The notes under the pieces are model-generated. The model saw only the letters and a list, made by a program, of their open reading frames with translations, was not told the DNA's origin and searched no databases. The position numbers and the translations under genes are program-made. 35,400 nucleotides of DNA, taken from NCBI RefSeq assembly GCF_900156915.1, contig NZ_LT732535.1, forward strand, positions 4,209,080 to 4,244,479, given 5' to 3'. Source of the DNA: Sediminibacillus massiliensis (GTDB taxonomy: Bacteria > Bacillota > Bacilli > Bacillales > Amphibacillaceae). This document shows positions 1 to 9,145 of this stretch, piece after piece (the first letter of the stretch is position 1; each line of letters begins with the position of its first letter).

Positions 1-2
1 CA

Positions 3-54
3 AAAAGGATGGAAGGAAGTTCCGTTAAGTGAAGTTAGTTATGTCGCAGTTTAT
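3..54 (-). repeat. Partial copy of dispersed intergenic repeat (family R)
   Basis: The reverse complement of this stretch aligns without gaps to 18802-18853, with about six mismatches over 52 bases. Both end in the shared motif ATAAACTGCGACATAACTA. The copy runs off the left edge of the window, so its full length is unknown. An open reading frame of 28 codons (1-87) lies over it but is best explained as chance. I see no gene in 1-90. Confidence 0.7.
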
Positions 55-94
55 AGATATTGTGCAATAGAGCGTTCTATTAAGTGAATTTAAA

Positions 95-121
95 AAAAGA
101 CAAGGGGCCGCCTTGTCTTTT
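95..121 (-). terminator. Rho-independent terminator of menA
   Basis: An 11-bp perfect stem (AAAAGACAAGG / CCTTGTCTTTT) has a 5-base loop. On the minus strand it is followed by a run of T (from the A-run at 92-98). It sits four bases beyond the menA stop. The plus strand also has a short T-run, so it may work both ways. Confidence 0.85.
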
Positions 122-124
122 GTG

Positions 125-1072
125 TTATAAAGATAATGGTATGAAATAGTGCACTAGCAAAGATAAGCCTAACATAATTCCAAAAATAGTATTGGTCTGC
201 GCGGTTGCTTTCATAGCTGGCATCATTTCCAGGTTTGTTGATTTTCCTTTAAACCCATTAACCGCTATTCTGGCTTTCTTGATTCCAATCAATGTAATTA
301 ACGACCATACTGGCAAAATACCAGTCAAGACGAAAATAGCCATAAAAACATAGCTGGCAATGAACAAAGACCCTAGAAACTTAATCGCATTCTGCCGGCC
401 GATAAGGATGGCAATTGTTTTTCGCCCATTTTCCTTGTCGCCTTCCAAGTCTCTTATGTTATTGGATAACATAATGGTCCCGATCAATATTGCTACCGGG
501 ATCGAAATCAATAATACATCACCAGTAAGTGTCATCGTTTGGATATAATAACTGATGGCGATGATGACTGTTCCCATAAAGAAACCTGCTACAAGTTCGC
601 CGAAAGGGGTATATGCAATTGGGTAGGGTCCACCGGTATAGAGATATCCGCAAAGCATCGATACAATTCCGACACCTGCAATCCACCAACTGGAAGATAT
701 ACAGATGTAAACTCCAAGGAGTATTGCTGCTCCAAAGAAACTCAATGCAAGGGTAAGCACGGTTTTTGGTGAAACTCCATCGCGAACGATGGTTCCGCCA
801 ATCCCCACCGATTGTTCTGTGTCAAGCCCTCTAACATAATCATAATACTCATTGAACATATTCGTTGCAGCTTGGATCAGCATCGACGCAATAAGCATGG
901 CAAGGAATAAAAACAAATTGATAGAATCGTCTAAAGCAGCAACCATCGTACCTACAAAAACGGGAACAAAAGATGCTGTCAGTGTATGGGGCCGCAATAA
1001 TCTCCACCATATTTGAAACCCTGCTTTTTCATTAAGGGCGCTGCTGATTGCTTTTTTATCAAGGGACTGCAT
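125..1072 (-). CDS. menA: 1,4-dihydroxy-2-naphthoate polyprenyltransferase MenA
   Basis: MenA is an integral membrane UbiA-family prenyltransferase. It joins the polyprenyl chain to 1,4-dihydroxy-2-naphthoate, giving demethylmenaquinone. The 315-residue product has the usual family length and many hydrophobic segments. The first Asp-rich motif is at about residues 71-84 (NMFNEYYDYVRGLD, which binds Mg-diphosphate). The second is the SNNIRDLEGDKENGR stretch in the middle of the protein. The ATG is preceded on the minus strand by an AAGGAGAG-type ribosome binding site. It is divergent from the menFDHB genes, as in other Bacillaceae, with its own promoter at 1124-1152 and terminator at 95-121. 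Function is assigned with high confidence from motifs and context. Confidence 0.95.
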   Translation of the reverse strand: MQSLDKKAISSALNEKAGFQIWWRLLRPHTLTASFVPVFVGTMVAALDDSINLFLFLAMLIASMLIQAATNMFNEYYDYVRGLDTEQSVGIGGTIVRDGVSPKTVLTLALSFFGAAILLGVYICISSSWWIAGVGIVSMLCGYLYTGGPYPIAYTPFGELVAGFFMGTVIIAISYYIQTMTLTGDVLLISIPVAILIGTIMLSNNIRDLEGDKENGRKTIAILIGRQNAIKFLGSLFIASYVFMAIFVLTGILPVWSLITLIGIKKARIAVNGFKGKSTNLEMMPAMKATAQTNTIFGIMLGLSLLVHYFIPLSL

Positions 1073-1123
1073 TTTTCTTTCTCTCCTTAATTTAATGCCT
1101 GGAAAAGTTGGTACATCATATTA

Positions 1124-1152
1124 AGTTTATGGAAACACGGAATTGGTGTCAA
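1124..1152 (-). promoter_or_regulatory. Sigma-A type promoter of menA
   Basis: On the minus strand a perfect -35 box TTGACA (1147-1152) is separated by 17 bases from TAAACT (1124-1129). It lies about 50 bases upstream of the menA start. Inferred from consensus only. Confidence 0.7.
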
Positions 1153-1192
1153 TTGTCAGGTGAGATAATTTATTAGGAATTAGTACCAATTG

Positions 1193-1221
1193 TTGAGAAA
1201 CGGCGAAAAAGAGAATAAAAT
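1193..1221 (+). promoter_or_regulatory. Candidate sigma-A promoter of the menFDHB operon
   Basis: TTGAGA (1193-1198), a 17-base spacer, then TAAAAT (1216-1221). It would give a leader of about 180 bases before menF. The leader contains a small GC stem followed by T7 (1328-1360). Confidence 0.5.
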
Positions 1222-1327
1222 AGATATGGAGAACTTACTACTTCCAAGAAGAACTGAGCAAAGATTACTTGCTTTTATATACAATGAGTTATAATTTAAA
1301 TAAATGCGTTTATGGAACGAAAGGAGT

Positions 1328-1360
1328 ACCGCACAAAATTTTAAAATAGGCGGTTTTTTT
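1328..1360 (+). other. Hairpin plus T-run in the menF leader (possible attenuator)
   Basis: ACCGC (1328-1332) can pair with GCGGT (1350-1354) around an A/T-rich loop. The stem runs directly into seven T residues. The stem is only 5 bp, so it may be a weak terminator or nothing. No known riboswitch motif is recognisable around it. Confidence 0.3.
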
Positions 1361-1411
1361 CCATGTAGTAAAAGAGATACTTCTCCTTATTGATACTGGA
1401 GGGAAGCAAAC

Positions 1412-2821
1412 ATGATTCAAACAGAAATAGATAAGCTGGATTCAGCTTTTGAAGAAGCCATAGCAACTGCTAAGACAACACGCAGACCTCAATTATTGAG
1501 TGTCACGGAACCCATAGATCAAATTGATCCCATTTTATTCTTCGAGAATGCCGGACAGGTGGAGGGCGGCCGTGTTTTCTGGAAAAGCGCGGATGAAGAT
1601 TTTTGGCTAGCTGGTGCTGGAGAGGCCTATGCTCTGGAAGCTGACAGCAATCGATTCACACAAATAGAAGAACAATGGACAGACATACTTTCTAACGCAA
1701 TCATTGCCAATTCAAGGCGTCTGCCGGGCACTGGGCCGATTGCTTTCGGAGGTTTTTCCTTTGATCCAGATAAACCGAAAACTTCATTATGGAAAGATTT
1801 TCAAGGCAGCCAGTTTCGGGTGCCTGCTTATTTGCTGTCTGTCATAAACGGAGAATGTTTCTTTACTATCAACATTCTTGTTTGTGACCATGATCATTCC
1901 GGACAATTGGCTTTCCAGGTGGAGAAAACGAAACAAATGCTTTTCAGTCGGGCAGCAGTTGAACACGAAGGACCTGAAATTGAACGGGTGAAAGAGATTG
2001 ATCCGGACATTTGGAAACAACTTGTCGGCCAGACTACAGACAAAATTAAAAATTCAGACATCGAAAAGATTGTACTGGCGAGGGAGCTTCGTGTTTATTT
2101 TCAAGATTCAGTGAAGCTTTCTGCTGTCTTGGACAAGTTGGTCGAAGCACAAACGAACAGTTATGTTTTCGCTTTTGAAAATGGCAAAGACTGCTTTCTT
2201 GGGGCATCTCCTGAGAGGTTGGTGAAAGTAGAAGAACGCCGGTTGTTATCCACCTGTCTAGCCGGAACAGCTCCACGTGGTGATACAGAGGGAGAAGACA
2301 GGGAAATTGGATATACGCTTCTACATGATCAAAAAAATCTTCATGAACATCGTTTTGTCGTAGAAATGATACGTGAGGCTGTAGAAGCTTGCTGTCGGAA
2401 TGTGAAAGTTCCCGATGAGCCTGTTCTTTACCCATTGAAGAATTTGCAGCATCTTTATACGCCGGTTGAAGCCGAATTGGATAGCAAGTTTTCTATCTTG
2501 GACGTGGTGAAACGTCTTCACCCGACTCCTGCACTCGGCGGTAAACCACGAATGCAGTCCATGAAATTTATCCGAGAAGATGAGCAGCTTGACAGAGGTT
2601 GGTACGGAGCTCCGGTCGGGTGGATGGATCCTTACCAGAACGGCGAGTTTGCAGTTGCGATCAGGTCGGCTCTTATTCAGGAAAGTGAAGCTTCGTTATT
2701 TGCAGGGTGCGGGGTTGTGAAAGATTCCCTCCCCGAGGAAGAATATGAGGAAACCAATATAAAATTTACACCAATGCTGTCCGTGCTAGGGGGCCAATCA
2801 TGGATCACACAGAAACATTAA
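1412..2821 (+). CDS. menF: Isochorismate synthase MenF
   Basis: MenF converts chorismate to isochorismate, the entry step of menaquinone synthesis, in the cytoplasm with Mg2+. The 469-residue protein has the chorismate-binding (anthranilate synthase component I-like) fold in its C-terminal two thirds. Visible blocks include KIVLARELRV, GASPERLV, LAGTAPRG and the PTPALGGKP segment typical of this family. The ATG follows a strong GGAGG site. Its 3' end overlaps the menD start by 22 bases, indicating translational coupling. A siderophore-type isochorismate synthase (DhbC) is a theoretical alternative, but the menD-menH-menB neighbours settle the role. Confidence 0.95.
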   Translation: MIQTEIDKLDSAFEEAIATAKTTRRPQLLSVTEPIDQIDPILFFENAGQVEGGRVFWKSADEDFWLAGAGEAYALEADSNRFTQIEEQWTDILSNAIIANSRRLPGTGPIAFGGFSFDPDKPKTSLWKDFQGSQFRVPAYLLSVINGECFFTINILVCDHDHSGQLAFQVEKTKQMLFSRAAVEHEGPEIERVKEIDPDIWKQLVGQTTDKIKNSDIEKIVLARELRVYFQDSVKLSAVLDKLVEAQTNSYVFAFENGKDCFLGASPERLVKVEERRLLSTCLAGTAPRGDTEGEDREIGYTLLHDQKNLHEHRFVVEMIREAVEACCRNVKVPDEPVLYPLKNLQHLYTPVEAELDSKFSILDVVKRLHPTPALGGKPRMQSMKFIREDEQLDRGWYGAPVGWMDPYQNGEFAVAIRSALIQESEASLFAGCGVVKDSLPEEEYEETNIKFTPMLSVLGGQSWITQKH

Positions 2822-4548
2822 CAAGATATACAACGAACTTTGTAGACGAATTAGTCAACAACGGAATCGAAGACGTGGTCATATCGCCGGGTTCCCGTTC
2901 GACTCCTCTGGCAATGACTTTTGCGGAGAACAAAAATATCAAACATTGGGTTAACATGGATGAACGGTCAGCTGCATTCTTTGCCTTGGGCATGGCTAAA
3001 CAGCAGCGAAAGCCAGTTGTCCTCGTTTGTACTTCTGGTACTGCGGCTGCCAATTACTTCCCGGCTATCGTCGAGGCCCATTACAGTAGAGTTCCTTTAC
3101 TGGTATTAACTGCAGACCGTCCCCATGAACTGCGGGATGTGGGAGCCCCTCAGGCCATCGAGCAAATCAACCTTTACGGCAATTATGTAAAATGGTTTCA
3201 CGAAATGGCACTTCCAGAAGGTGCCCCTGTTATGCTCGACTATGTGAGAAGTAAAGCTGCCAGAGCAGTAAATGTTGCCAAACAAGGTAATGCCGGCCCG
3301 GTTCACCTCAATTTTCCATTCAGGGAGCCGCTTGTTCCTGACTTCACTTTACCTGATTTGTGGAAAACTGGTGACAGAGGAGCGTTTCATGAAAGTTACG
3401 AAGGGGCACGAGGCCTTTCAGCGTTTCAAGTCGAAGAACTGAACCGGGTTATTTCCCAATACGAAAAGGGATTGATTGTATGCGGACCTCAAACAAGCCC
3501 TGAGTTGGCAGATGTGCTAGCAGAATTGTCGAGCAAATGGGGAGTGCCGGTATTGGCCGATCCGTTGTCACAACTTCGTGCCGGCCTGCATGACAAGCAA
3601 AACATCATGGAAAGCTATGATGCGGTATTAAAAAGTAAGAAGGTCAGAGACCTGCTGAATCCCCAATTCATCCTCCGTTTCGGAGCGATGCCTGTTTCTA
3701 AACCTTATCTTCTGTTTGTAAAGGAACATCCGGAAATAGAGCATTTTGTTGTGGAGGAACATGAAGGGTACAGGGAGCCTGCCGGCACACCTGCACGTTT
3801 TATTAATGCTGATCCTGTCGGTGTCTGCAGGCAATTGGCTTCCTCGCAGCCGCCGGCTTTTGACAAGCAGTGGCTTGATTTGTGGAAGTCGATGAACGAG
3901 ACAGCCAAAAACCAACTGCTTGTCGACAAAGAGTCGGATCATCTTACAGAAGGCCATGCAGTTAAGTGGCTTGCCGAGTCGATACCGGATAACAGCACGA
4001 TTTATGTCGGAAACAGTATGCCAATACGTGATTTAGACACTTTCTTTATGAATTCCCCGAAACAAATCAATATTTTGGGGAACAGAGGAGCAAACGGAAT
4101 CGACGGTATTACATCCAGTGCTCTCGGGGCTGCCGCACATGGAGAGAAGGTGACCCTGCTTGTAGGTGACTTGTCGTTCTTTCATGACTTCAATGGCTTG
4201 CTGCTTGGCAAACAGTACAACATAGATCTTACGGTCGTCATGATCAATAACAACGGTGGAGGGATTTTCTCCTTTTTGCCGCAAGCCAGTCATCCGGATC
4301 ATTTCGAAGCGGTCTTCGGAACACCTCTTGATATCGATTTCCGACATATCGTGAAGATGTATCAAGGGACGTATGCAAACCCTGACTCTTGGAATGGATT
4401 CAGTCAGGCTTTGACCGAAAGTTACCAGCATACAGGGCTTTCTGTTATTGAGATAAATACAGATCGTACCGAAAACGTTAACTGGCATCGAGCTAAATGG
4501 GCAACTGTCGAAGAACATTTGCTTCGGTTTTTGGAAGGAAGGTTGTAG
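2800..4548 (+). CDS. menD: SEPHCHC synthase MenD
   Basis: MenD is a thiamine-diphosphate enzyme. It condenses isochorismate with the succinic semialdehyde unit from 2-oxoglutarate to give SEPHCHC. The 582 residues match the family length. The N-terminal ThDP pyrimidine domain shows SPGSRSTPLA and the MDERSAAFF segment with the catalytic Glu. The C-terminal domain has NRGANGIDG, GDLSFFHD and NNNGGGIFSF, which bind the diphosphate and Mg2+. The ATG lies inside the end of menF and has an AGGGGG ribosome binding site. The stop codon overlaps the GTG start of menH (TAGTG). Confidence 0.96.
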   Translation: MDHTETLTRYTTNFVDELVNNGIEDVVISPGSRSTPLAMTFAENKNIKHWVNMDERSAAFFALGMAKQQRKPVVLVCTSGTAAANYFPAIVEAHYSRVPLLVLTADRPHELRDVGAPQAIEQINLYGNYVKWFHEMALPEGAPVMLDYVRSKAARAVNVAKQGNAGPVHLNFPFREPLVPDFTLPDLWKTGDRGAFHESYEGARGLSAFQVEELNRVISQYEKGLIVCGPQTSPELADVLAELSSKWGVPVLADPLSQLRAGLHDKQNIMESYDAVLKSKKVRDLLNPQFILRFGAMPVSKPYLLFVKEHPEIEHFVVEEHEGYREPAGTPARFINADPVGVCRQLASSQPPAFDKQWLDLWKSMNETAKNQLLVDKESDHLTEGHAVKWLAESIPDNSTIYVGNSMPIRDLDTFFMNSPKQINILGNRGANGIDGITSSALGAAAHGEKVTLLVGDLSFFHDFNGLLLGKQYNIDLTVVMINNNGGGIFSFLPQASHPDHFEAVFGTPLDIDFRHIVKMYQGTYANPDSWNGFSQALTESYQHTGLSVIEINTDRTENVNWHRAKWATVEEHLLRFLEGRL

Positions 4549-5354
4549 TGTACACGTCTGTTGGCGAACATAGCTATTGGATAAAGGATACCGGCAGAGG
4601 CCCTGCTGTGTTATTGCTTCACGGGTTTACGGGCACATCCGGAACATGGGACGCTGTGATAGAGAAGTTGGAACCAAACTTCCGGGTCCTGGTGATTGAC
4701 CTTCCCGGGCATGGCTTGACCAGGACGAACGGTATAGTTGGAATGGAATTGTTTTGTGAACACTTGTGTACTTTGCTGGATTTGTGGAATGTTCCACGTG
4801 TTCATTTGATTGGTTATTCCCTTGGCGGACGGACAGCCTTGTCTTTTGCGAGCTTCTACCCTGACAGGGTTTCTTCCATAGTCCTCGAGAGTTCTTCCCC
4901 GGGACTTGCAGACAACGTTGAACGGCTGGACAGGAAGTACAGGGACGAGGTATTGGCCGACCGACTGGAAGAAGACGGTTTGGAAGCTTTCGTTGATTAT
5001 TGGGAAAACATTCCTTTGTTCGACTCACAAAAGAAACTCCCTGCTATAGTCAGAGAGCGAATCCGCCGGGAGAGGCTCGGACAAACCGAAACAGGCCTGG
5101 CCAATTCACTGCGGGGAATGGGAACCGGGGCTCAGCCCTCCTGGTGGGATACCTTACATAGCATTTCTTTTCCAGTACTCATTTTGGCTGGTGAATTGGA
5201 TGAGAAGTTTGCTGCCATTGGCAAACGGATGAACCAACTAATCCCAAACAGCATTTTGAAAACAATACCGGATACGGGTCATGCAATTCATGTGGAACAA
5301 CCGGCAAAATTTGTTACAATAGTAAATGGTTTCTTGCAGAAACTTGTCGATTAA
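4548..5354 (+). CDS. menH: SHCHC synthase MenH (alpha/beta hydrolase)
   Basis: MenH eliminates pyruvate from SEPHCHC to give SHCHC. The alpha/beta-hydrolase fold shows the oxyanion segment LLHGFTGTSGTW, the nucleophile elbow GYSLGG and the C-terminal catalytic His in DTGHAIHVEQP. I place the start at GTG 4548. It shares its G with the menD stop (TAGTG) and has GGAAGGAAGG just upstream. An in-frame ATG at 4497 would add 17 unlikely residues and overlap menD by 52 bases. The protein is then 268 residues, close to Bacillus homologues. A 43-base gap with its own ribosome binding site separates it from menB. Confidence 0.93.
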   Translation: MYTSVGEHSYWIKDTGRGPAVLLLHGFTGTSGTWDAVIEKLEPNFRVLVIDLPGHGLTRTNGIVGMELFCEHLCTLLDLWNVPRVHLIGYSLGGRTALSFASFYPDRVSSIVLESSSPGLADNVERLDRKYRDEVLADRLEEDGLEAFVDYWENIPLFDSQKKLPAIVRERIRRERLGQTETGLANSLRGMGTGAQPSWWDTLHSISFPVLILAGELDEKFAAIGKRMNQLIPNSILKTIPDTGHAIHVEQPAKFVTIVNGFLQKLVD

Positions 5355-5397
5355 GCAGTAAGCAAATAGTTTTTTATAAGGAAATGGAGGAATAATT

Positions 5398-6216
5398 ATG
5401 GCATTTGATTGGGTGTCTGAAAGAGAATATGATGATATTCTTTATGAAACTTATAATGGGATTGCAAAAATCACCATTAACCGTCCGGAAGTACGAAACG
5501 CCTTCCGTCCTCAAACAGTTAATGAATTGATTGATGCATTTATGCGTGCACGGGACAACTCGGATATCGGCGTTATTGTCCTTGCAGGCGCAGGAGACGA
5601 TGCCTTCTGTTCAGGCGGAGACCAAAAGGTACGCGGGCATGGAGGATATGTAGGGGACGATGAGATTCCAAGGCTGAATGTTCTGGATCTACAGCGTCTT
5701 ATCCGCGTGATTCCTAAGCCGGTTGTGGCGATGGTTTCTGGATATGCTATCGGAGGCGGCCATGTCTTACATGTCGTTTGTGATTTGACGATCGCTGCAG
5801 ATAATGCTGTTTTTGGACAAACAGGACCTAAGGTTGGAAGCTTTGATGCCGGTTATGGTGCTGGTCTGCTTGCCAGAATCGTCGGTCATAAGAAAGCGAG
5901 AGAAATTTGGTACTTGTGCCGCCAGTATAGTGCAAAAGAAGCGGAAGAAATGGGCTTGGTAAATACTGTGGTTCCATTGGAGCAGCTGGAAGCCGAAACA
6001 GTACAATGGTGTGAAGAGATGCTTGAAAAATCCCCAACAGCTCTTCGGTTCTTGAAAGCTTCATTCAATGCCGATACAGATGGTCTAGCAGGACTTCAGC
6101 AAATGGGCGGAGATGCTACGCTGTTGTATTACACTACTGATGAGGCCAAAGAAGGAAGAGATGCCTTCAAGGAGAAGCGGAAACCTGACTTCAAACAGTT
6201 CCCTCGTTTCCCTTGA
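5398..6216 (+). CDS. menB: 1,4-dihydroxy-2-naphthoyl-CoA synthase MenB
   Basis: MenB is a crotonase-fold enzyme. It performs the Dieckmann-type ring closure of O-succinylbenzoyl-CoA to DHNA-CoA. The 272-residue length is standard. Family blocks are [18 protein letters not shown] (oxyanion hole) and [15 protein letters not shown]. The Gly in QTGPKVG, in place of the Asp of QTDADVG-type enzymes, indicates the bicarbonate-dependent type I class; this is inferred from known family behaviour. It has a strong GGAGG ribosome binding site, and the terminator at 6230-6260 closes the menFDHB transcript. Confidence 0.97.
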   Translation: MAFDWVSEREYDDILYETYNGIAKITINRPEVRNAFRPQTVNELIDAFMRARDNSDIGVIVLAGAGDDAFCSGGDQKVRGHGGYVGDDEIPRLNVLDLQRLIRVIPKPVVAMVSGYAIGGGHVLHVVCDLTIAADNAVFGQTGPKVGSFDAGYGAGLLARIVGHKKAREIWYLCRQYSAKEAEEMGLVNTVVPLEQLEAETVQWCEEMLEKSPTALRFLKASFNADTDGLAGLQQMGGDATLLYYTTDEAKEGRDAFKEKRKPDFKQFPRFP

Positions 6217-6229
6217 TTTCGTGTCAGTT

Positions 6230-6260
6230 ACGCCTGGATACAAGTTATCCAGGCGTTTTC
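6230..6260 (+). terminator. Terminator after menB
   Basis: An 11-bp perfect stem (ACGCCTGGATA / TATCCAGGCGT) has loop CAAGT and is followed by TTTTC. It separates menFDHB from menE, so menE is either read through or has its own promoter within 6261-6376, where I see only weak candidates. Confidence 0.8.
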
Positions 6261-6376
6261 TATAGCATGGATAGAAGAAAGCCTTCTGGGTTCATCCTGT
6301 CAATGCATTTTTCTCCATGGTATAGAGAATACTCCGCAGTTTTTATTAAATGTTTTCAGAAAGGATCCGAGTAATT

Positions 6377-7849
6377 ATGTCAGAAGTTATTCCACATTGG
6401 TTAGACAAACAAGCAGATCTCTCTCCGGATGGGATTGCTATCGAAACACCGGAAGAAAAATGGACTTTTTTACAACTAAAAAAACAATCCCGTAACTATG
6501 CCATGAAACTGGCCGCGCACGGAGTTACAGCCAGGGATCATGTAGCAATTTTGTCCACTAACTGTATCGAAATGGTTGTCGCTGTCCATGCCTTATCCTA
6601 TCTTGGAGCGGTTGCGGTCATGATAAATACCAGGTTGTCGCCTTCAGAGATTGCTTATCAATTGGAAGACGCGAATGTTTCCTGTTTGCTATACAGAGAA
6701 TCGCTGGACGGGCTGGCAAATGATTCCGTAGAGGCGATGGAGGCTCCTGTATTCGCTTATGGATTTAAAGCGATTGATCGACAAGAGGCCGTTGAAGTCA
6801 ATTTGAAGCACGAATTGGAATTGGGTGAATTGTTCACAATCATTTATACTTCGGGTACGACCGGTTTCCCGAAAGGGGTGGAGCATACCTTTGGAAACCA
6901 TTGGTGGAGCGCCGTTTCCTCTGCCTTGAATCTGGGATTGAGTGATCAGGATAAGTGGCTGTCAGCTCTTCCGTTATTCCATGTAGGCGGCTTGTCAGTA
7001 CTCGTTAAAAGCGTCGTTTACGGGATGCCTGTTTATTTGCTCGAGAAATTTGAGGTAGATAAGGTTCATCATGCGATCATGGCAGAAAATGTGACGATAG
7101 TATCTGTCGTTTCAGTGATGCTCGAGCGGCTCATCGAAAAGCTGGGCAGCGACAATTATCCTGATCAGTTTCGGTGCATGCTGCTCGGGGGAGGGCCTGC
7201 CTCTGCAACCTTGCTGGGGAAAGCAAAACAACATGGAATTCCCATTTTTCAAACTTATGGTATGACAGAAACAAGCTCGCAAATTGTCACGCTGAGCCCG
7301 AAATATGCTTTAGAAAAACTTGGATCGGCCGGGAAAGCTCTCGTACCCGCACAAATGAAAATAGTAAAAGAAAACCGTATATCCATACCCTATATGGTTG
7401 GAGAGATTTTTGTGAAAGGGCCCATGGTAACGAAAGGTTACTACAACAATCCGTCAGCCAATGAAAAAACATTCTTGGATGGATGGCTCGGTACCGGCGA
7501 TTTAGGTTATGTCGATGAAGATGGTTTTTTATACGTGAAGGATCGCCGCACCGATCTCATCATTTCTGGGGGAGAAAACATATACCCTGCAGAAATTGAA
7601 GCAGTCCTCGGGGGGATGGAAGGTATTAGGGAAGCCGGTGTGATTGGGATGGAAGACAGTCAATGGGGACAAGTCCCGGCCGCTTTTGTTGTGAAGACAG
7701 ATGCATCTCTGAGTGAGGCCGGTATTCTGGACTTTTGCTCGAAACGACTTGCAAAATATAAAGTTCCAAAGCGAGTTTACTTTATCGATGCCTTGCCAAG
7801 GAACGCTTCCAATAAAATAGTCAGGCAAAAACTGAAGGAATTGCTCTGA
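6377..7849 (+). CDS. menE: O-succinylbenzoate-CoA ligase MenE
   Basis: MenE activates o-succinylbenzoate with ATP and CoA, supplying the substrate of MenB. It is an ANL-superfamily adenylate-forming enzyme. Motif A3 is YTSGTTGFPKG, A5 is YGMTETSS, A8 is GWLGTGDLGYVDEDGF followed by KDRRTDLIISGGENIYP, and the A10 lysine is in NASNKIVRQKL. I choose ATG 6377 because AGAAAGGA lies about 11 bases upstream and the protein then begins MSEVIPHWLDKQ. The in-frame ATG at 6350 has no ribosome binding site. The resulting length is 490 residues. The menC gene often found next is not here. Confidence 0.95.
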   Translation: MSEVIPHWLDKQADLSPDGIAIETPEEKWTFLQLKKQSRNYAMKLAAHGVTARDHVAILSTNCIEMVVAVHALSYLGAVAVMINTRLSPSEIAYQLEDANVSCLLYRESLDGLANDSVEAMEAPVFAYGFKAIDRQEAVEVNLKHELELGELFTIIYTSGTTGFPKGVEHTFGNHWWSAVSSALNLGLSDQDKWLSALPLFHVGGLSVLVKSVVYGMPVYLLEKFEVDKVHHAIMAENVTIVSVVSVMLERLIEKLGSDNYPDQFRCMLLGGGPASATLLGKAKQHGIPIFQTYGMTETSSQIVTLSPKYALEKLGSAGKALVPAQMKIVKENRISIPYMVGEIFVKGPMVTKGYYNNPSANEKTFLDGWLGTGDLGYVDEDGFLYVKDRRTDLIISGGENIYPAEIEAVLGGMEGIREAGVIGMEDSQWGQVPAAFVVKTDASLSEAGILDFCSKRLAKYKVPKRVYFIDALPRNASNKIVRQKLKELL

Positions 7850-7855
7850 CATAAG

Positions 7856-7892
7856 GGCGGCGATGAACTATGCTTTATGGCCGCCGATTTTT
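7856..7892 (+). terminator. Terminator after menE, overlapping the end of the opposing polymerase gene
   Basis: GGCGGC (7856-7861) pairs with GCCGCC (7880-7885) and is followed by GATTTTTT. The right arm lies inside the 3' end of the convergent DNA polymerase gene. Confidence 0.6.
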
Positions 7893-9124
7893 TGGCTGCG
7901 CTCGAGTGTTATTCCGATTTCTGTAAAACTTGTGGCTCTTAACAGAGAAGCTGATCCGTATTTGTCCCTGATTTTGTCCATCACATAGCCGAGATCTTTT
8001 TGTTTGGTCCTGTCTTCAAACAGGTCGAGTTGTGTTTCCTCATCCTCGTACAGATTGTCAAGGGTGACGAACACACGCCGGACTTTGCTTTCGCGGTCAT
8101 AGAACTCGTTGAAAAGCTGCATGCACACATTGTAGATTTCCATCGTCGTATTGGTGGGAAGATCGATAGACCTTGACCGGTTAAATCCGCCCCCCGTTTC
8201 TTGAGAATAACCAATTCCTAGGTGAATAGTTCTGCCGCTTTTTCGGGCTGTTCTTGCTCTGCGGCAGACTTCCTCACAAAGGTCGAGGATAGAGGCAAAT
8301 ACCTCATCGCCGTGATAATCGCGTAAAAGGGTGATACCATGGCCGAACCCTTTCTGCTCCTGTTTTTGGAAATTGCTGATAACTGGGCTTAAGTCCACTC
8401 CCCATGCATGCCAGTATAATTGTTCACCCATGATTCCGAATCGCTTTTTCAATCGTTCTGCAGGAAAGTTTGCCAGTTGCCCCAACGTAACGATGCCCAT
8501 TCGGTTGAGATTCCGCATCATTCTGGAGCCGATTCCCCAAATATCTTCCACCGGAACAGGCCAAAGCTTTTCAGGGACATCTTCATAAGTGCATTCGGCA
8601 ATCCCTGCTTTTTTAGCATACAGATCCATGACCACTTTCGCTAAAAATTTGTTGTCTCCTATTCCGATCGAACAGGTCAGCCCCATGGTTTCATACAATT
8701 CCTTTTTGATCATCCGGGCCACGTTCCAACGGTTGCCATATAATTTTTCCAAACCGTTGACAGTCACCCACAACTCATCCACTGAATATTGGTGGATGGC
8801 TTCTTTCGGTACATACTGATTGACCAGCTTGGTGATTTCAAGCGAGACTTTCAAATAATCTCCCATTTTCGCTTCCACTATGTAAATATCCGGATCATCC
8901 GGAAGCTCGAAAAACCTGCTGACATTTTTGACCCCATGCTTTTGTTTGAGGGCGGGAGAGGCTGCCAGAATGATACTGCCAGAGCGGTTTTTGTCACCGA
9001 CGACTGCGAGCATATCTGTCATTGGATCCAATCCAAGTTTTACACATTCTACACTGGCATAAAAAGATCTCATATCAATGCATAAGACGTCATTCCGTGC
9101 AAGCTGCATCGTTTCGGTTATCAA
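7868..9124 (-). CDS. Y-family translesion DNA polymerase (UvrX/YqjW type)
   Basis: A DinB/ImpB-type translesion polymerase of 418 residues, the size of B. subtilis YqjW and UvrX. The catalytic palm shows CIDMRSFYASVE near residue 15, with the metal-binding Asp and the FY steric gate, and YSVDELWV with the second acidic pair. Helix-hairpin-helix residues follow at IWGIGSRMMRNLNRMGI. A canonical beta-clamp motif QLDLF is at residues 365-369. The start is TTG 9124, because GGAGGG lies six bases upstream; the next in-frame ATG is 21 bases from it. A near-perfect SOS box lies at 9146-9159, just upstream, so damage induction through LexA is expected. It converges on menE and is divergent from nos. 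Confidence 0.9.
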   Translation of the reverse strand: MITETMQLARNDVLCIDMRSFYASVECVKLGLDPMTDMLAVVGDKNRSGSIILAASPALKQKHGVKNVSRFFELPDDPDIYIVEAKMGDYLKVSLEITKLVNQYVPKEAIHQYSVDELWVTVNGLEKLYGNRWNVARMIKKELYETMGLTCSIGIGDNKFLAKVVMDLYAKKAGIAECTYEDVPEKLWPVPVEDIWGIGSRMMRNLNRMGIVTLGQLANFPAERLKKRFGIMGEQLYWHAWGVDLSPVISNFQKQEQKGFGHGITLLRDYHGDEVFASILDLCEEVCRRARTARKSGRTIHLGIGYSQETGGGFNRSRSIDLPTNTTMEIYNVCMQLFNEFYDRESKVRRVFVTLDNLYEDEETQLDLFEDRTKQKDLGYVMDKIRDKYGSASLLRATSFTEIGITLERSQKIGGHKA

Positions 9125-9145
9125 TTAAATCCCTCCTCTCTATAA

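Noticed and set aside
1-87. Open frame of 28 codons ending in TGA at the left edge, looking like the 3' end of a gene
   Set aside because: The stretch 3-54 is a copy of a dispersed non-coding repeat also found at 18802-18853, where the same frame is not maintained as a gene.
1305-1394. A 29-codon reading frame in the menF leader
   Set aside because: No ribosome binding site, no conserved peptide character, and not rich in any regulatory amino acid.
7981-9085. Long plus-strand frames over the Y-family polymerase gene
   Set aside because: They are shadows of a well-supported minus-strand gene with catalytic motifs and a clamp-binding site.
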